From the NCBI GenBank assembly GCA_036703275.1, contig DATNPK010000062.1, positions 1 to 51,827 on the forward strand: a DNA stretch of 51,827 bases, written 5' to 3'. Made by a program: the position numbers and the translations under genes. This DNA comes from Coleofasciculaceae cyanobacterium. GTDB lineage: Bacteria > Cyanobacteriota > Cyanobacteriia > Cyanobacteriales > Xenococcaceae. Position 1 is the first letter of the stretch, and each line of letters begins with the position of its first letter. Positions 44,479 to 51,827 of this stretch are shown here, one piece after another. The notes beneath the pieces were generated by a model that saw only the letters and a list, made by a program, of their open reading frames with translations, was not told the origin of the DNA and searched no databases.

Positions 44479-45717
44479 TTATTCTGTAAAAGCTTGAACT
44501 CTACCATCAGGATTTAATAGTAGACGAACTGTAGCTGATTGTGACTCGTCAAGAGGCGAAACAAATGATTCGCCGTTTACAGGAATATTGCTCTGCTTTA
44601 GATATAGTTGAGAAGCTTTACCCAAAGCAACTACCCTTTTGATTGAACCATCGGCATTGAGCAGCAATCGGTATTCAAGACTTTGTTTTAAATCCTCTGG
44701 GGGCTGCCACTTCTGCTGAAAATAAACAATAACTTCCTGTATCTGACTTGGTTGAGAACGAGAATCTTTTAAAACGTCAGATTTAGCCAAGCCCGCAATT
44801 TTCTCTGTTGTTGTGGAATTTGCTTCTTGCTTCTCTTTGGTTGTGTTAGGAACTACAATTGTTGATTCGGTTGGTTGAGCAGCAATTTCTTTTTGTATTG
44901 AATTATTTAGTCCAGACTGACGAACTACATCAGATAAGGGATAGTCGGCAGGATCGGGTATGTTTGGTTTGGGTTTCGGGGTGTCTACGGCGGGAGGTGG
45001 CGGTAGTCTCTTGGCAGAAGTAAGCGGTTGTGTCAGCTGGGGTTTAGAGATCGATTTAACTGTCTCTGGTGCTTGAGGTGGAATAACCTCATTTAATTCG
45101 GGAATTTCTGCTGGAGGTTGGGACTCAGATTCTGGAGACGAAGCTTTGTTAGAGATTGATTGCGATCTAAGCAAAATCGTAGTGATACCTAGCGCAGCGA
45201 TCGCCACGGCAGCTATTCCACCCCAAACAGGGATGAGCTTTTTTGTAGCTGACACCTGCTTTTCTGGTAGAGTAGCAATTTCGGTCTGATATGCTTCTAA
45301 TGCAGTTACTAAATCAAATAGCTGCACTGTGCTAAGTTTTATTTGCTCGGCTTTGCCATCATGAATTAAAGAACCAAAAAAAAGTTCATGATTGACCAAT
45401 CCTTGGGGTTTTAAATAAGGCTGATTATTTTGAATCAGTTCTCGATTGAGATTTACATTGCTATCTATTGGCTGAAATGAAGCTTGTAAATATTTTTGTA
45501 CGTACCGAGCGATCGCTACTTGAAGCAGTTCTAAATCTTGGCGATCGCCTTGAAGCGTTACCTGATTTGAAGTCATTTCGCGTGGATCGTCAAATCTTAG
45601 CTCAAATTTCCAGTTTTTTGCTAAATTTTGCTTTTTCCAGCCCGAAAGAAGCGATTTTTTGCCTCTAATTTCTAAAGTACAGGTGGGTGGAGTGAAGCGA
45701 TGTATGGAAGAAGACAT
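44479..45717 (-). CDS. DUF4335 protein with one membrane helix and Pro-rich linker
   Basis: The product is 412 residues. The N-terminal domain (~1-155) begins HRFTPPTCTLEIRGKKSLLS, characteristic of cyanobacterial DUF4335. One transmembrane helix follows at ~167-190 (VWGGIAAVAIAALGITTILL), then a Pro/Ser/Lys-rich stretch (~195-310), then a C-terminal domain (~320-412) with VIVYFQQKWQPPEDLKQSLEYR. The topology suggests a cytosolic N-domain and extracytoplasmic C-domain. It is 24 bases downstream of the DUF3038 gene on the same strand, a pairing typical of cyanobacteria. Function is unknown. Confidence 0.85.
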   Translation of the reverse strand: MSSSIHRFTPPTCTLEIRGKKSLLSGWKKQNLAKNWKFELRFDDPREMTSNQVTLQGDRQDLELLQVAIARYVQKYLQASFQPIDSNVNLNRELIQNNQPYLKPQGLVNHELFFGSLIHDGKAEQIKLSTVQLFDLVTALEAYQTEIATLPEKQVSATKKLIPVWGGIAAVAIAALGITTILLRSQSISNKASSPESESQPPAEIPELNEVIPPQAPETVKSISKPQLTQPLTSAKRLPPPPAVDTPKPKPNIPDPADYPLSDVVRQSGLNNSIQKEIAAQPTESTIVVPNTTKEKQEANSTTTEKIAGLAKSDVLKDSRSQPSQIQEVIVYFQQKWQPPEDLKQSLEYRLLLNADGSIKRVVALGKASQLYLKQSNIPVNGESFVSPLDESQSATVRLLLNPDGRVQAFTE

Positions 45718-45741
45718 GATTTAACTGATATTTTCCCAGCT

Positions 45742-46353
45742 TTATTTAGATATTCCAGCAGCATCAAAGATAGCAATCCCAAGTAAACTAGGGCCATTTT
45801 GACCACTGTAAAACAGCAGAGCGATCAATAGTTTCCAAGCTAAGGGCGATAAGGTTTGAGGCGAAATCTTTTGAGAATTACTAATTCTGGCTTGATAGTA
45901 ATTAATAAATCGCTCTAGATAATTGCTTAGTAAAGCAGTTTGCTCGGGAACTTTGTTTTGTTGGGTTGCTTGCTCCAATAAGCCGACTCCTCGACGCAGC
46001 AATTCTTGATGCTGGTTGGCTAAATAGCAAATAATTAATGCCAGCGATCGCGCTACTTCTAGATCTAGTTTTTTGTCTGCCGAACAAGTATGTTTAGGCT
46101 CACTTGTTTCGAGATCAGTAATGCGATTGGGCGCAGCCCACGCTCCGCGATCGCCAATTATCGATTCTAAGTTTAAATCTTTTGCAGCCTGTAAAATAGC
46201 TTCTGAACTAATATCGGCGATCGCCTCTAAAGCTAATAGAACCAGATCTAAATGATATTTAATCTTATCTAATTGACTATTATTGGTAGCCTTTAAGTCA
46301 GCTAGTTCTTGCCATTGGGAGGAAACATAATCTGCTTTCATATTAGGTAACAT
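45742..46353 (-). CDS. DUF3038 protein
   Basis: The product is 203 residues, all-helical and soluble: LDKIKYHLDLVLLALEAIAD, VARSLALIICYLANQHQELL and SPLAWKLLIALLFYSGQNGP. It matches the cyanobacterial DUF3038 family, usually followed by DUF4335 as here, so the two probably form one functional unit. A start two codons further in (MKADYV) is possible. No catalytic residues are evident. Confidence 0.85.
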   Translation of the reverse strand: MLPNMKADYVSSQWQELADLKATNNSQLDKIKYHLDLVLLALEAIADISSEAILQAAKDLNLESIIGDRGAWAAPNRITDLETSEPKHTCSADKKLDLEVARSLALIICYLANQHQELLRRGVGLLEQATQQNKVPEQTALLSNYLERFINYYQARISNSQKISPQTLSPLAWKLLIALLFYSGQNGPSLLGIAIFDAAGISK

Positions 46354-46508
46354 AATAACCTAAAGCGAATTAATCTCAATTTCAATTGGTTTTTTTCATC
46401 AAAGCTTTATTGATTATTTTACAAACAATATTATTTCTTAACCTAAAGTCTGTCCAGCATAAATGATAATATAAAGATATCAAACCTAAGATGTATTTTT
46501 AAATTAAG

Positions 46509-46781
46509 ATGACATTTTACTTAACTGGTGCTGGTGCATACTGTGTTTTTCTACTGTTATGCAAGTTTAAAGATCGAGAGTGTTCTAAAACAGACCCTAC
46601 ATCCTGGATAGTAGTCGCGATCGCATCAGCTTTGTGGATCGTAGTCATGCCGATATCATTGAGCGAAATACGTACTAAAGCCCGAACCAAAGCTAGGACA
46701 GCAAAGCGTTATGCTATGGTAAAGCCAGTGAATTCGGTTGAAAATTTACATCAGATCGAAACTGTTTACCAGAGATATTAA
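46509..46781 (+). CDS. Small two-helix membrane protein of unknown function
   Basis: The product is 90 residues. Hydrophobic segments lie at ~3-18 and ~33-50 (WIVVAIASALWIVVMPISL), then a basic stretch with a short repeat (TKARTKARTAKR) and a polar tail. The positive-inside rule would place the tail in the cytoplasm. It is divergent from the DUF3038 gene. The family is not recognised. Confidence 0.55.
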   Translation: MTFYLTGAGAYCVFLLLCKFKDRECSKTDPTSWIVVAIASALWIVVMPISLSEIRTKARTKARTAKRYAMVKPVNSVENLHQIETVYQRY

Positions 46782-47067
46782 TTTGATTCAAATACTATCC
46801 TCTAGAGCAATAAATCTTAATCATTAAATCTCTTATATCCTTGAATATTCACAGTTAAATAGTTGATTAAAGTTATTTATATTTAATAGCTAATTGCTAC
46901 ATAATATAGCTTAATTTGAGCGTTAATCTGATTAAACTGCGGTCAAGCTATAAATTATTTAACCCTGTTTTACAAAAAGCATGAACAGGGCTTATGTCAA
47001 TGTTTTCCAATCAAAAAGTGTTTCAGCAAGTGTTTCAGCAAAATAGGCAACATTAGGCAGTTACATT

Positions 47068-47559
47068 CTATTCAGTGGTTTCAGGTGCTACTTCTCCAGG
47101 AGTAATTTCGGCGGCAGTACAGCTTCTCATGGCTTCTTCAGCAGATATGTTAGCAATACTAGCAAGGTCGAGAGTGCATTCGGCATGGCGTTCGGGCAAC
47201 AAGCTACGGCGACAAGTATCTAAAGCTATTGCCGCTCCCGTTTCTAAACCAGCACTAATAGTCGTAACGCAGCCAGCAAGTTCATCAGGTCTACGAACAC
47301 GATAGCAGGCTTGTAGAGCGTCATTTCCTTCAACATTAGTTCCTGTTTTAATCTCCTCTACACAAGCAGCAAGATCCTCAGGCTCTAAAGCATCAGAACA
47401 AGCGATCGCTGCGGGCGATTTCTGCACGCCACTTAAGATCAGGCTATCGGCACAAGTACCGATGCTACCAGCTAAGGCAGAAGAATTAGGTGTAATCAAT
47501 AAAAATATGGGAACAGAAACCAGACTAGTCCAACTAACCGCTTTCAAAAGAATTTGCAT
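47068..47559 (-). CDS. Secreted Cys-repeat protein of unknown function
   Basis: The product is 163 residues. Residues 1-30 are a signal peptide (hydrophobic core ~10-28, SALAG cleavage-like end). The mature part has eight Cys in a degenerate repeat of ~38 residues: a Cys preceded by Ala-rich helix (AAIACSDA, DALQACYRV, IALDTCRRS, AMRSCTAAE), then Leu-x-Pro-Glu, then a second Cys (LAACVEEI, LAGCVTTI, HAECTLDL). The paired Cys probably form disulphides in the periplasm. The acidic, Thr-rich tail ends GEVAPETTE. It is a single gene. I do not recognise the family. Confidence 0.6.
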   Translation of the reverse strand: MQILLKAVSWTSLVSVPIFLLITPNSSALAGSIGTCADSLILSGVQKSPAAIACSDALEPEDLAACVEEIKTGTNVEGNDALQACYRVRRPDELAGCVTTISAGLETGAAIALDTCRRSLLPERHAECTLDLASIANISAEEAMRSCTAAEITPGEVAPETTE

Positions 47560-47690
47560 GATAATTCAATAATATTTTCAACTCACAACCATATTAAGGC
47601 TAGATCGCCAGAATCGGCGAGTATATGCTTTAAAGGGATTAGACGTGAGGAACGAGGCATAAAACCTAAAGAACGACAAATAAATAAGCC

Positions 47691-47723
47691 AGCAGTAAGT
47701 AATACAACTGATTACTTACTGCT
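47691..47723. terminator. Inverted repeat downstream of moeB
   Basis: AGCAGTAAGTAAT (47691-47703) and ATTACTTACTGCT (47711-47723) form a perfect 13-bp stem with a 7-base loop, 19 bases after the moeB stop on the minus strand. It is probably a transcript end or stabilising hairpin; there is no strong T-run. Confidence 0.5.
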
Positions 47724-47741
47724 AACTAAATTAAGAATCAT

Positions 47742-48914
47742 TTAGTACTGAGGAACACTAGGATCGATTTCCTGACTCCAGGCAGCAATTCCACCCTTAA
47801 CGTTTGTGCCTTCAATTCCTGCTTCTTTGAGAATATTTAAGGCTTTAGCAGAACGCCCTCCTAGTTTGCAGTGAGCAATTAGACGATGACCATTGACTAG
47901 TTCTTTTACTTTATCGATACTGCTACCATCTTCTAATTCAGATAGAGGAATCAAAACCGAACCGTCAATTTTAGCAATTTCGTATTCGTTAGGATTACGA
48001 ACATCTAGTAAGACAAAATCGCCCTTAGCGCTATCCATAAGCTGCTTTAAGTCTTTAACCGACATTTCAGCGATCGCATTATTCTCTGCTGCTGCTGCCG
48101 CTGCTGCCTGAGGAATCCCACAAAACTCTTGGTAATCGATCAGTTGTTCAATTACAGGTCGTTCGGGATTAGGACGTAGCTTCAGTTCACGGAATTTCAT
48201 GTCCCAAGCATTATAAAGCAGTAATCTACCACTCAGGGTATTTTCTGCACCCAAAATGATTTTAATTGCCTCTGTTGCCTGAATTGTGCCAATAATGCCA
48301 CAAAGCACCCCTAAAACTCCTCCTTCGGCACAGGAAGGCACCATTCCTGGTGGTGGTGGTTCGGGATATAAATCGCGGTAGTTAGGGCCTCCTTGATAGT
48401 TGAAGACTGTTGCCTGTCCTTCAAAGCGAAAGATAGAACCATAGACGTTAGGCTTGTCTAACAATACGCAAGCATCGTTAGTCAAATAACGAGTGGGGAA
48501 GTTGTCTGTACCATCAACTACTACGTCATAGGGGGCTAAAATATCTAAGGCATTAACGGAACTTAAGGCAGTTTCGTATAGATCTACCTGACAATGAGGA
48601 TTGATGCTGTGAATTCGGTCTTTAGCTGACTGAATCTTGGGTTTGCCAACCCATGATTCGCTGTGAATTATCTGACGTTGTAAATTAGAACTATCGACAA
48701 TATCGAAGTCTACCAAGCCAATTTTGCCAATACCCGCGGCTGCTAAATATAACAGCAGCGGCGAACCAAGACCACCGCTACCAATACAAAGAACGCTAGC
48801 TGCCTTGAGGCGTTTTTGTCCGTCTAATCCTACCTCTGGCAAGATAATATGGCGTGAATACCTTTGATATTCATCTTTATTGAGTTCGATTGCTTCCAAA
48901 TTTGGATTAAGCAT
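47742..48914 (-). CDS. moeB: MoeB/ThiF-type adenylyltransferase fused to a rhodanese domain
   Basis: The product is 390 residues. Residues ~15-265 are the E1-like adenylyltransferase with ATP-binding CIGSGGLGSPLLLYLAAAG (43-61), the FDIVDSSNLQRQIIH arginine motif, DGTDNFPTRYLTNDAC, and PSCAEGGVLGVLCG. Residues ~285-385 are a rhodanese domain (VLLDVRNPNEYEIAKIDGS) with active Cys349 in HCKLGGRS. An Ala-rich linker (AAAAAAAE) joins them. The enzyme activates a MoaD- or ThiS-type carrier for sulfur transfer in molybdopterin, thiamin or thiolated-tRNA synthesis; the rhodanese domain supplies sulfur. The exact pathway cannot be decided here as no carrier gene is adjacent. Confidence 0.93.
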   Translation of the reverse strand: MLNPNLEAIELNKDEYQRYSRHIILPEVGLDGQKRLKAASVLCIGSGGLGSPLLLYLAAAGIGKIGLVDFDIVDSSNLQRQIIHSESWVGKPKIQSAKDRIHSINPHCQVDLYETALSSVNALDILAPYDVVVDGTDNFPTRYLTNDACVLLDKPNVYGSIFRFEGQATVFNYQGGPNYRDLYPEPPPPGMVPSCAEGGVLGVLCGIIGTIQATEAIKIILGAENTLSGRLLLYNAWDMKFRELKLRPNPERPVIEQLIDYQEFCGIPQAAAAAAAENNAIAEMSVKDLKQLMDSAKGDFVLLDVRNPNEYEIAKIDGSVLIPLSELEDGSSIDKVKELVNGHRLIAHCKLGGRSAKALNILKEAGIEGTNVKGGIAAWSQEIDPSVPQY

Positions 48915-49133
48915 GATGATAAGAAAAACGCGATCGCAAACCCTGCTTTCAAGGTCGGCTTAGTACTATAGGCTCTTTATTATATAGAATTTCTTGATAC
49001 AAACTCTTTAGATTAAGTAACTGTTAAGTAACATTACAAAGTTCATAACGAACATCAAGCTAGATTAAACATCGCTAAGTTTAAGCATTGTGACTAAATT
49101 ATTTTCCGTCTTAAGGCTAGTTAAAAGAGACAC

Positions 49134-49976
49134 ATGGCATTTGAAGCTTACGCCCCAGAAAATTTTTATGACGAACTGTTTTTAGCTTTAGGTGAACCGC
49201 GATCGCACTGTGCCTCTTTGGTTCAACGCATGGTAAAGTTAGGCATATCGCAGCTAGAGCAACAGCGTCAAACAGCGGAAATAGCTTTGTTTAAACTGGG
49301 AGTAACTTTTAATGTCTATAGCGATAATCAGGGAGTAGAAAAAATCTTCCCGTTTGATATTATTTTTCGCATCATTGACGGGACAGAATGGTTGCAGTTA
49401 GAGCAAGGTTTAAAGCAGAGAATCCAAGCCTTAAATCTATTTCTCGACGATATTTATGGCGCGCAAAAGATAATTAAAGATGGCAAAATTCCCGCTGAGA
49501 TTATCTACACGGCTTCTGGTGTTCTCAAGCCTTGCTTAGGCATTAAGCCTCCTGCTGGAGTTTGGTGTCATATTACGGGAACAGATTTAGTCAGGGATAA
49601 AGACGGCCGATGGTATGTCTTAGAAGATAATTTGCGATCGCCTTCTGGAGTTTCTTATGTTCTAGAAAATCGGCGGGTAATGAAAAGCACCTTCCCCGAA
49701 ATTTTTCGCAACATGATGGTTAAACCTGTCGATGACTATCCCAGCCAGCTATTAGAAACCTTACTTAATCTTGCGCCTTCTCAAGTACCAGATCCGATGG
49801 TGGTGGTTTTAACGCCTGGGATTTATAACTGTGCATATTACGAGCATTCCTTTTTGGCGCAGCAAATGGGCATTGAATTAGTCGAAGGAAGAGATTTAAT
49901 CGTAGCAGATGGCTATCTACAGATGCGAACTACTAAAGGCTTGAGGCGGGTTGATTTGACATACTCCTATTCCTGA
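49134..49976 (+). pseudogene. Circularly permuted ATP-grasp protein, C-terminally truncated
   Basis: 280 codons matching the first ~60% of the family (usual length ~470-485). Signature regions are FYDELFLALGEPRSHC, QRIQALNLFLDDIYGAQKII, DLVRDKDGRWYVLEDNLRSP and VVLTPGIYNCAYYEHSFLA. It runs normally up to TTKGLRRVD, then enters a 40-base palindrome (49956-49995) and stops as LTYSYS. The remaining ATP-grasp residues are lost. In intact loci this gene is followed by an alpha-E protein and a transglutaminase, all of unknown peptide-ligase-related role. The alpha-E gene is absent here. Confidence 0.85.
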
Positions 49977-49995
49977 AGAAATAGGAGTATGTCAA
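49956..49995. repeat. 40-nt palindrome at a deletion junction (IS200/IS605-like end)
   Basis: TTGACATACTCCTATT (49956-49971) is the exact inverse of 49980-49995, with an 8-base loop CCTGAAGA. TTGACATACTCC is a frequent terminal word of cyanobacterial IS200/IS605 elements. It joins two truncated genes, so it is probably the scar of such an element. Confidence 0.7.
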
Positions 49996-49999
49996 GCTC

Positions 50000-50506
50000 A
50001 TATAGTTTTATTCCCGATAGTTCAGCTTTAGAATTAGCTCAAGATATTGCCTTTGCTACAAAAGAAAATACGCTAGACTTTTATTTGCTCTCAATCAACG
50101 TATCTATCAAGACTGCAAATATATTATTAGAGATACGGGCGAACCCTTCCCAGCTGGAGTAACATGGCGAGGCAAACAAGGCTCATGCCGAGATTATACA
50201 GTTCTGTTTATGGATGTGTGTCGAGCAGTGGGAATTGCGGCACGGTTTGTGAGTGGCTATCAAGAAGGAGATTTCGAGCAACAGTCGCGGGATCTTCATG
50301 CTTGGGTAGAGATTTATCTACCTGGGGCTGGTTGGCGGGGTTACGATCCTACTTTAGGTTTGCTAGTTAGCGATCGCCATATTCCCCTAGCTGCCAGCGC
50401 CATTCCTAGCTATGCTGCTGCGGTAGAAGGTTCTGTAACCCCCGTAACTACGGGAGCGAAAATTATCTCAGATCTTCAGGCACAAATATCAATCAAGGCT
50501 CTATAG
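50000..50506 (+). pseudogene. Transglutaminase-like protein, N-terminally deleted and frameshifted
   Basis: The frame begins just after the palindrome (SFIPDSSALELAQDIAFATK). At a T-run near 50079-50082 one base is missing: FLFALNQRIYQDCKYIIRDT resumes in another frame. The catalytic part is complete: Cys in WRGKQGSCRDYTVLF, His in SRDLHAWVEIYLPGAGW and Asp in GYDPTLGLLVSDRHIPL. The N-terminal ~100 residues of the family are gone. It lies after the truncated ATP-grasp gene, as it would in the intact ATP-grasp/alpha-E/transglutaminase cluster. TTG or ATG codons at 50164-50210 open only the catalytic half. Confidence 0.82.
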
Positions 50507-50560
50507 GTACAAATAATTACTATTAGCTAAAGAAAATTATTTTAATCGTGGATCGGCTAT

Positions 50561-50623
50561 TTACCAATTAGTGATACCGTAAAGTTGTTCGCCGAGGTTT
50601 GTGCCTAAAATATCTGTATTCAT
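50561..50623 (-). CDS. Mini-ORF (20 codons) with good ribosome-binding site
   Basis: ATG 50623 follows the purine run AGAGAG at good spacing and reads MNTDILGTNLGEQLYGITNW then TAA. Its leader is the same sequence that precedes the gene at 51308. It is either a very short product or the 5' stub of a deleted gene. No family is recognised. Confidence 0.35.
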   Translation of the reverse strand: MNTDILGTNLGEQLYGITNW

Positions 50624-50640
50624 GATTTATCTCTCTAAGT

Positions 50641-50682
50641 ATTATTTTTATTGGTTGGGATTAGAGAGATAGAGCTATTAAT
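50641..50682. repeat. Leader repeat, copy 1
   Basis: 42 bases starting ATTATTTTTATTGGTTGG and ending AGAGCTATTAAT; matches 51351-51388 apart from a 4-base indel and one substitution. It lies 17 bases upstream of the mini-ORF start (minus strand). Confidence 0.85.
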
Positions 50683-50741
50683 TTACGAGCATTAATTCAA
50701 ATTGTTTATCAGAAAAGATCTTATCTTCTCGCCGAGAATAT

Positions 50742-51308
50742 CTATGTATCCTCTTCTGACCATTTCTGGATAGAAAATTTCATTTTTGCTTGTTGAAATT
50801 CAGTAGGTGTATAAACTCCAACATCCAAAGTAAATTCATCGCTCATGACTATGACGTAACCTTGACAGAGATGAGCAATAGCTGCTGCTAAAGCAACAAA
50901 CAAAGGAGGTTCCCATCTACTTCTACCTGCCATACTAGTAATTCCATATACATAGCCTATTAACTGCCATTTTTGTACTAAGGTTTGGATACTCGCAGAA
51001 TTTAAATTACGACCAAAATCTTCAAGCATATCAATTTCAATAACATAATTTGGTTCGTTTCTACGAATATTCATCCCAAGAGTATTAGGAATGCCTAAAG
51101 ACAAGTAATAATAATTGTGATTTTGATCATCAGGAATATATATTTTTTCTTTCTCTGCCAATATTTCATCACTACCTAGTTTGCACAAAGATACAGTTCC
51201 TAGTCTTTGTGCATCTTCTAAAGTTAATAATTCTAAAAACTTGTCTTTTAGCTCGCCCCAATAAAAATGTTCTGAGCTAGTGGGAAAAATGCAAAGGTCT
51301 ATGCTCAT
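50742..51308 (-). CDS. Soluble protein of unknown function (188 residues)
   Basis: ATG 51308 opens MSIDLCIFPTSSEHFYWGEL. The protein is acidic, alpha/beta, with no signal peptide or membrane helix. Middle: NYYYLSLGIPNTLGMNIRRN and NYVIEIDMLEDFGRNLNSAS. End: GYVYGITSMAGRSRWEPPLF, ALAAAIAHLCQGYVIVMSDE. The size, composition and setting (tandem small genes with shared leaders, cut by an IS) are like immunity genes in polymorphic-toxin loci, but no toxin is seen and no immunity family is recognised. A HIP1-type site (CGATCGCGATCGC) lies just upstream. Confidence 0.6.
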   Translation of the reverse strand: MSIDLCIFPTSSEHFYWGELKDKFLELLTLEDAQRLGTVSLCKLGSDEILAEKEKIYIPDDQNHNYYYLSLGIPNTLGMNIRRNEPNYVIEIDMLEDFGRNLNSASIQTLVQKWQLIGYVYGITSMAGRSRWEPPLFVALAAAIAHLCQGYVIVMSDEFTLDVGVYTPTEFQQAKMKFSIQKWSEEDT

Positions 51309-51350
51309 ACTCGATCGCGATCGCTTACAAGTTCGTATATAGTTGGTAGG

Positions 51351-51388
51351 ATTATTTTTATTGGTTGGTATTAGATAGAGCTATTAAT
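51351..51388. repeat. Leader repeat, copy 2
   Basis: 38 bases starting ATTATTTTTATTGGTTGG and ending AGAGCTATTAAT, matching 50641-50682. It lies between the 188-residue gene and the IS-truncated gene upstream, in the same relative place as copy 1. Confidence 0.85.
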
Positions 51389-51397
51389 CAATAAATA

Positions 51398-51689
51398 CTA
51401 CTTTTCGTTCATATAGATTCCTTGAGATACAACGTTCTTAAATTCTCTAAGTGTAGAAACTTTATTGAGTTGGCACAAGAAACTATAGTCAGTGTCAGAT
51501 GCTGTCAAATCATCATCTAATAATTGTTGTAGCTGAAAAGCAAAATGTAATGCGGCTTTTCCAGTGCTATCAACCGAAATGGATTTAAAATCTTTACCAA
51601 TATTGAAAGAAGTATTATCTTCTTCATACTTGTAGTTGCCAAAAAAGGCGGTATATTTAGATTCCTTTATAGTTCCTGAATCATAAGTA
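51398..51689 (-). pseudogene. 3' part of an unknown gene, interrupted by the right IS630 copy
   Basis: An uninterrupted minus-strand frame of ~97 codons runs out of the IS boundary to TAG 51398-51400: SGTIKESKYTAFFGNYKYEE, KDFKSISVDSTGKAALHFAF, QLQQLLDDDLTASDTDYSFL, LREFKNVVSQGIYMNEK. It has no start codon, since its 5' end lies beyond the insertion. Small, acidic and soluble, with immunity-protein-like composition. The family is not recognised. Confidence 0.65.
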
Positions 51690-51827
51690 TAGCAATACGT
51701 AGTTGTGTTAGGACATTTTTGTCCTAAAATTGAGGCAGAAAGAGAAGATTAAGAAAATGCCAGCTCCATACGGCTACGATTTAAGAGAAAAAGCAGTCAA
51801 AGCTTATCATCGAGGTGAAAAGAAAAT
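51687..51827 (+). mobile_element. IS630-family element, right-edge partial copy
   Basis: Exact inverse of positions 1-141. The outer end abuts a TA (51688-51689), the expected IS630 target. The interior carries the AGGACAtttttGTCCT inverted motif and the transposase start. The remainder is outside the window. Confidence 0.85.
51757..51827 (+). CDS. IS630-type transposase, N-terminal fragment (runs off window)
   Basis: ATG 51757, 23 codons plus 2 bases, identical to the left-edge copy (MPAPYGYDLREKAVKAYHR). AGAGAAGA upstream may serve as the ribosome-binding site. The catalytic DDE part is not visible. Confidence 0.75.
   Translation, partial: MPAPYGYDLREKAVKAYHRGEKK

Overview
The window looks like a cyanobacterial chromosome segment of moderate-to-low GC. 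Evidence: the HIP1 octamer GCGATCGC recurs throughout; there is a split-intein DnaE C-half, a high-light-inducible protein and a cyanobacterial DUF3038/DUF4335 gene pair; and HflX carries a cyanobacterial-type N-terminal domain. The large load of mobile-element debris and broken genes fits an IS-rich lineage (Pleurocapsales-like would fit, but this is a guess). Both ends of the window are the same 141 bases in inverted orientation: the start of an IS630-family transposase gene. The piece is therefore bounded by two outward-facing copies of one IS.

Layout. 0.6-5.7 kb: signalling and nitrogen genes (REC response regulator, ammonium transporter, REC-PP2C phosphatase, a dead RsbW-type anti-sigma kinase, an FHA protein). 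6-9.2 kb: the C-half of DnaE with its trans-splicing intein, divergent from hflX, whose reading frame has no normal start codon. 9.4-16.3 kb: NYN protein, transglutaminase-like protein, a PlsY-like/PEP-synthase-like fusion, a CNNM/CBS membrane protein and an aldo-keto reductase. 16.7-25.1 kb: a minus-strand surface-glycan operon (GT2 glycosyltransferases, a lipid-flippase-type ABC exporter, methyltransferases) whose distal end is decayed: one methyltransferase has a nonsense codon, and the last glycosyltransferase is frameshifted and fused to a foreign tail. 25.2-30.8 kb: MITE, tRNA-Pro, an unknown conserved protein, citramalate synthase, a broken ferredoxin and two small membrane proteins. 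30.9-39.8 kb: M48 protease, MutS2, an HLIP, a CbxX-type AAA+ ATPase, a DUF2254 protein and an MscS channel. 39.9-42.6 kb: a graveyard (membrane protein interrupted by an IS200/IS605-type remnant, then TonB-receptor and MFS fragments). 43-49 kb: palindrome-rich MITE-like DNA, RDD protein, DUF4335/DUF3038 pair, a secreted Cys-repeat protein and MoeB-rhodanese. 49.1-50.5 kb: a circularly permuted ATP-grasp gene and a transglutaminase gene, both truncated at a shared 40-nt palindrome. 50.5-51.7 kb: a tandem array of small unrelated genes sharing one leader sequence, cut by the right-hand IS630 copy.

The intact genes are mostly housekeeping, membrane or envelope functions. The main theme is gene decay: about ten genes are interrupted by single stops, frameshifts, deletions or mobile-element remnants, while their neighbours stay intact. 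The best candidates for something little described are the PlsY-like/phosphotransferase fusion, the shared-leader gene array next to the right IS, the secreted Cys-repeat protein, and the nested palindrome family with a perfect 24-bp inverted repeat at 43.5 kb.
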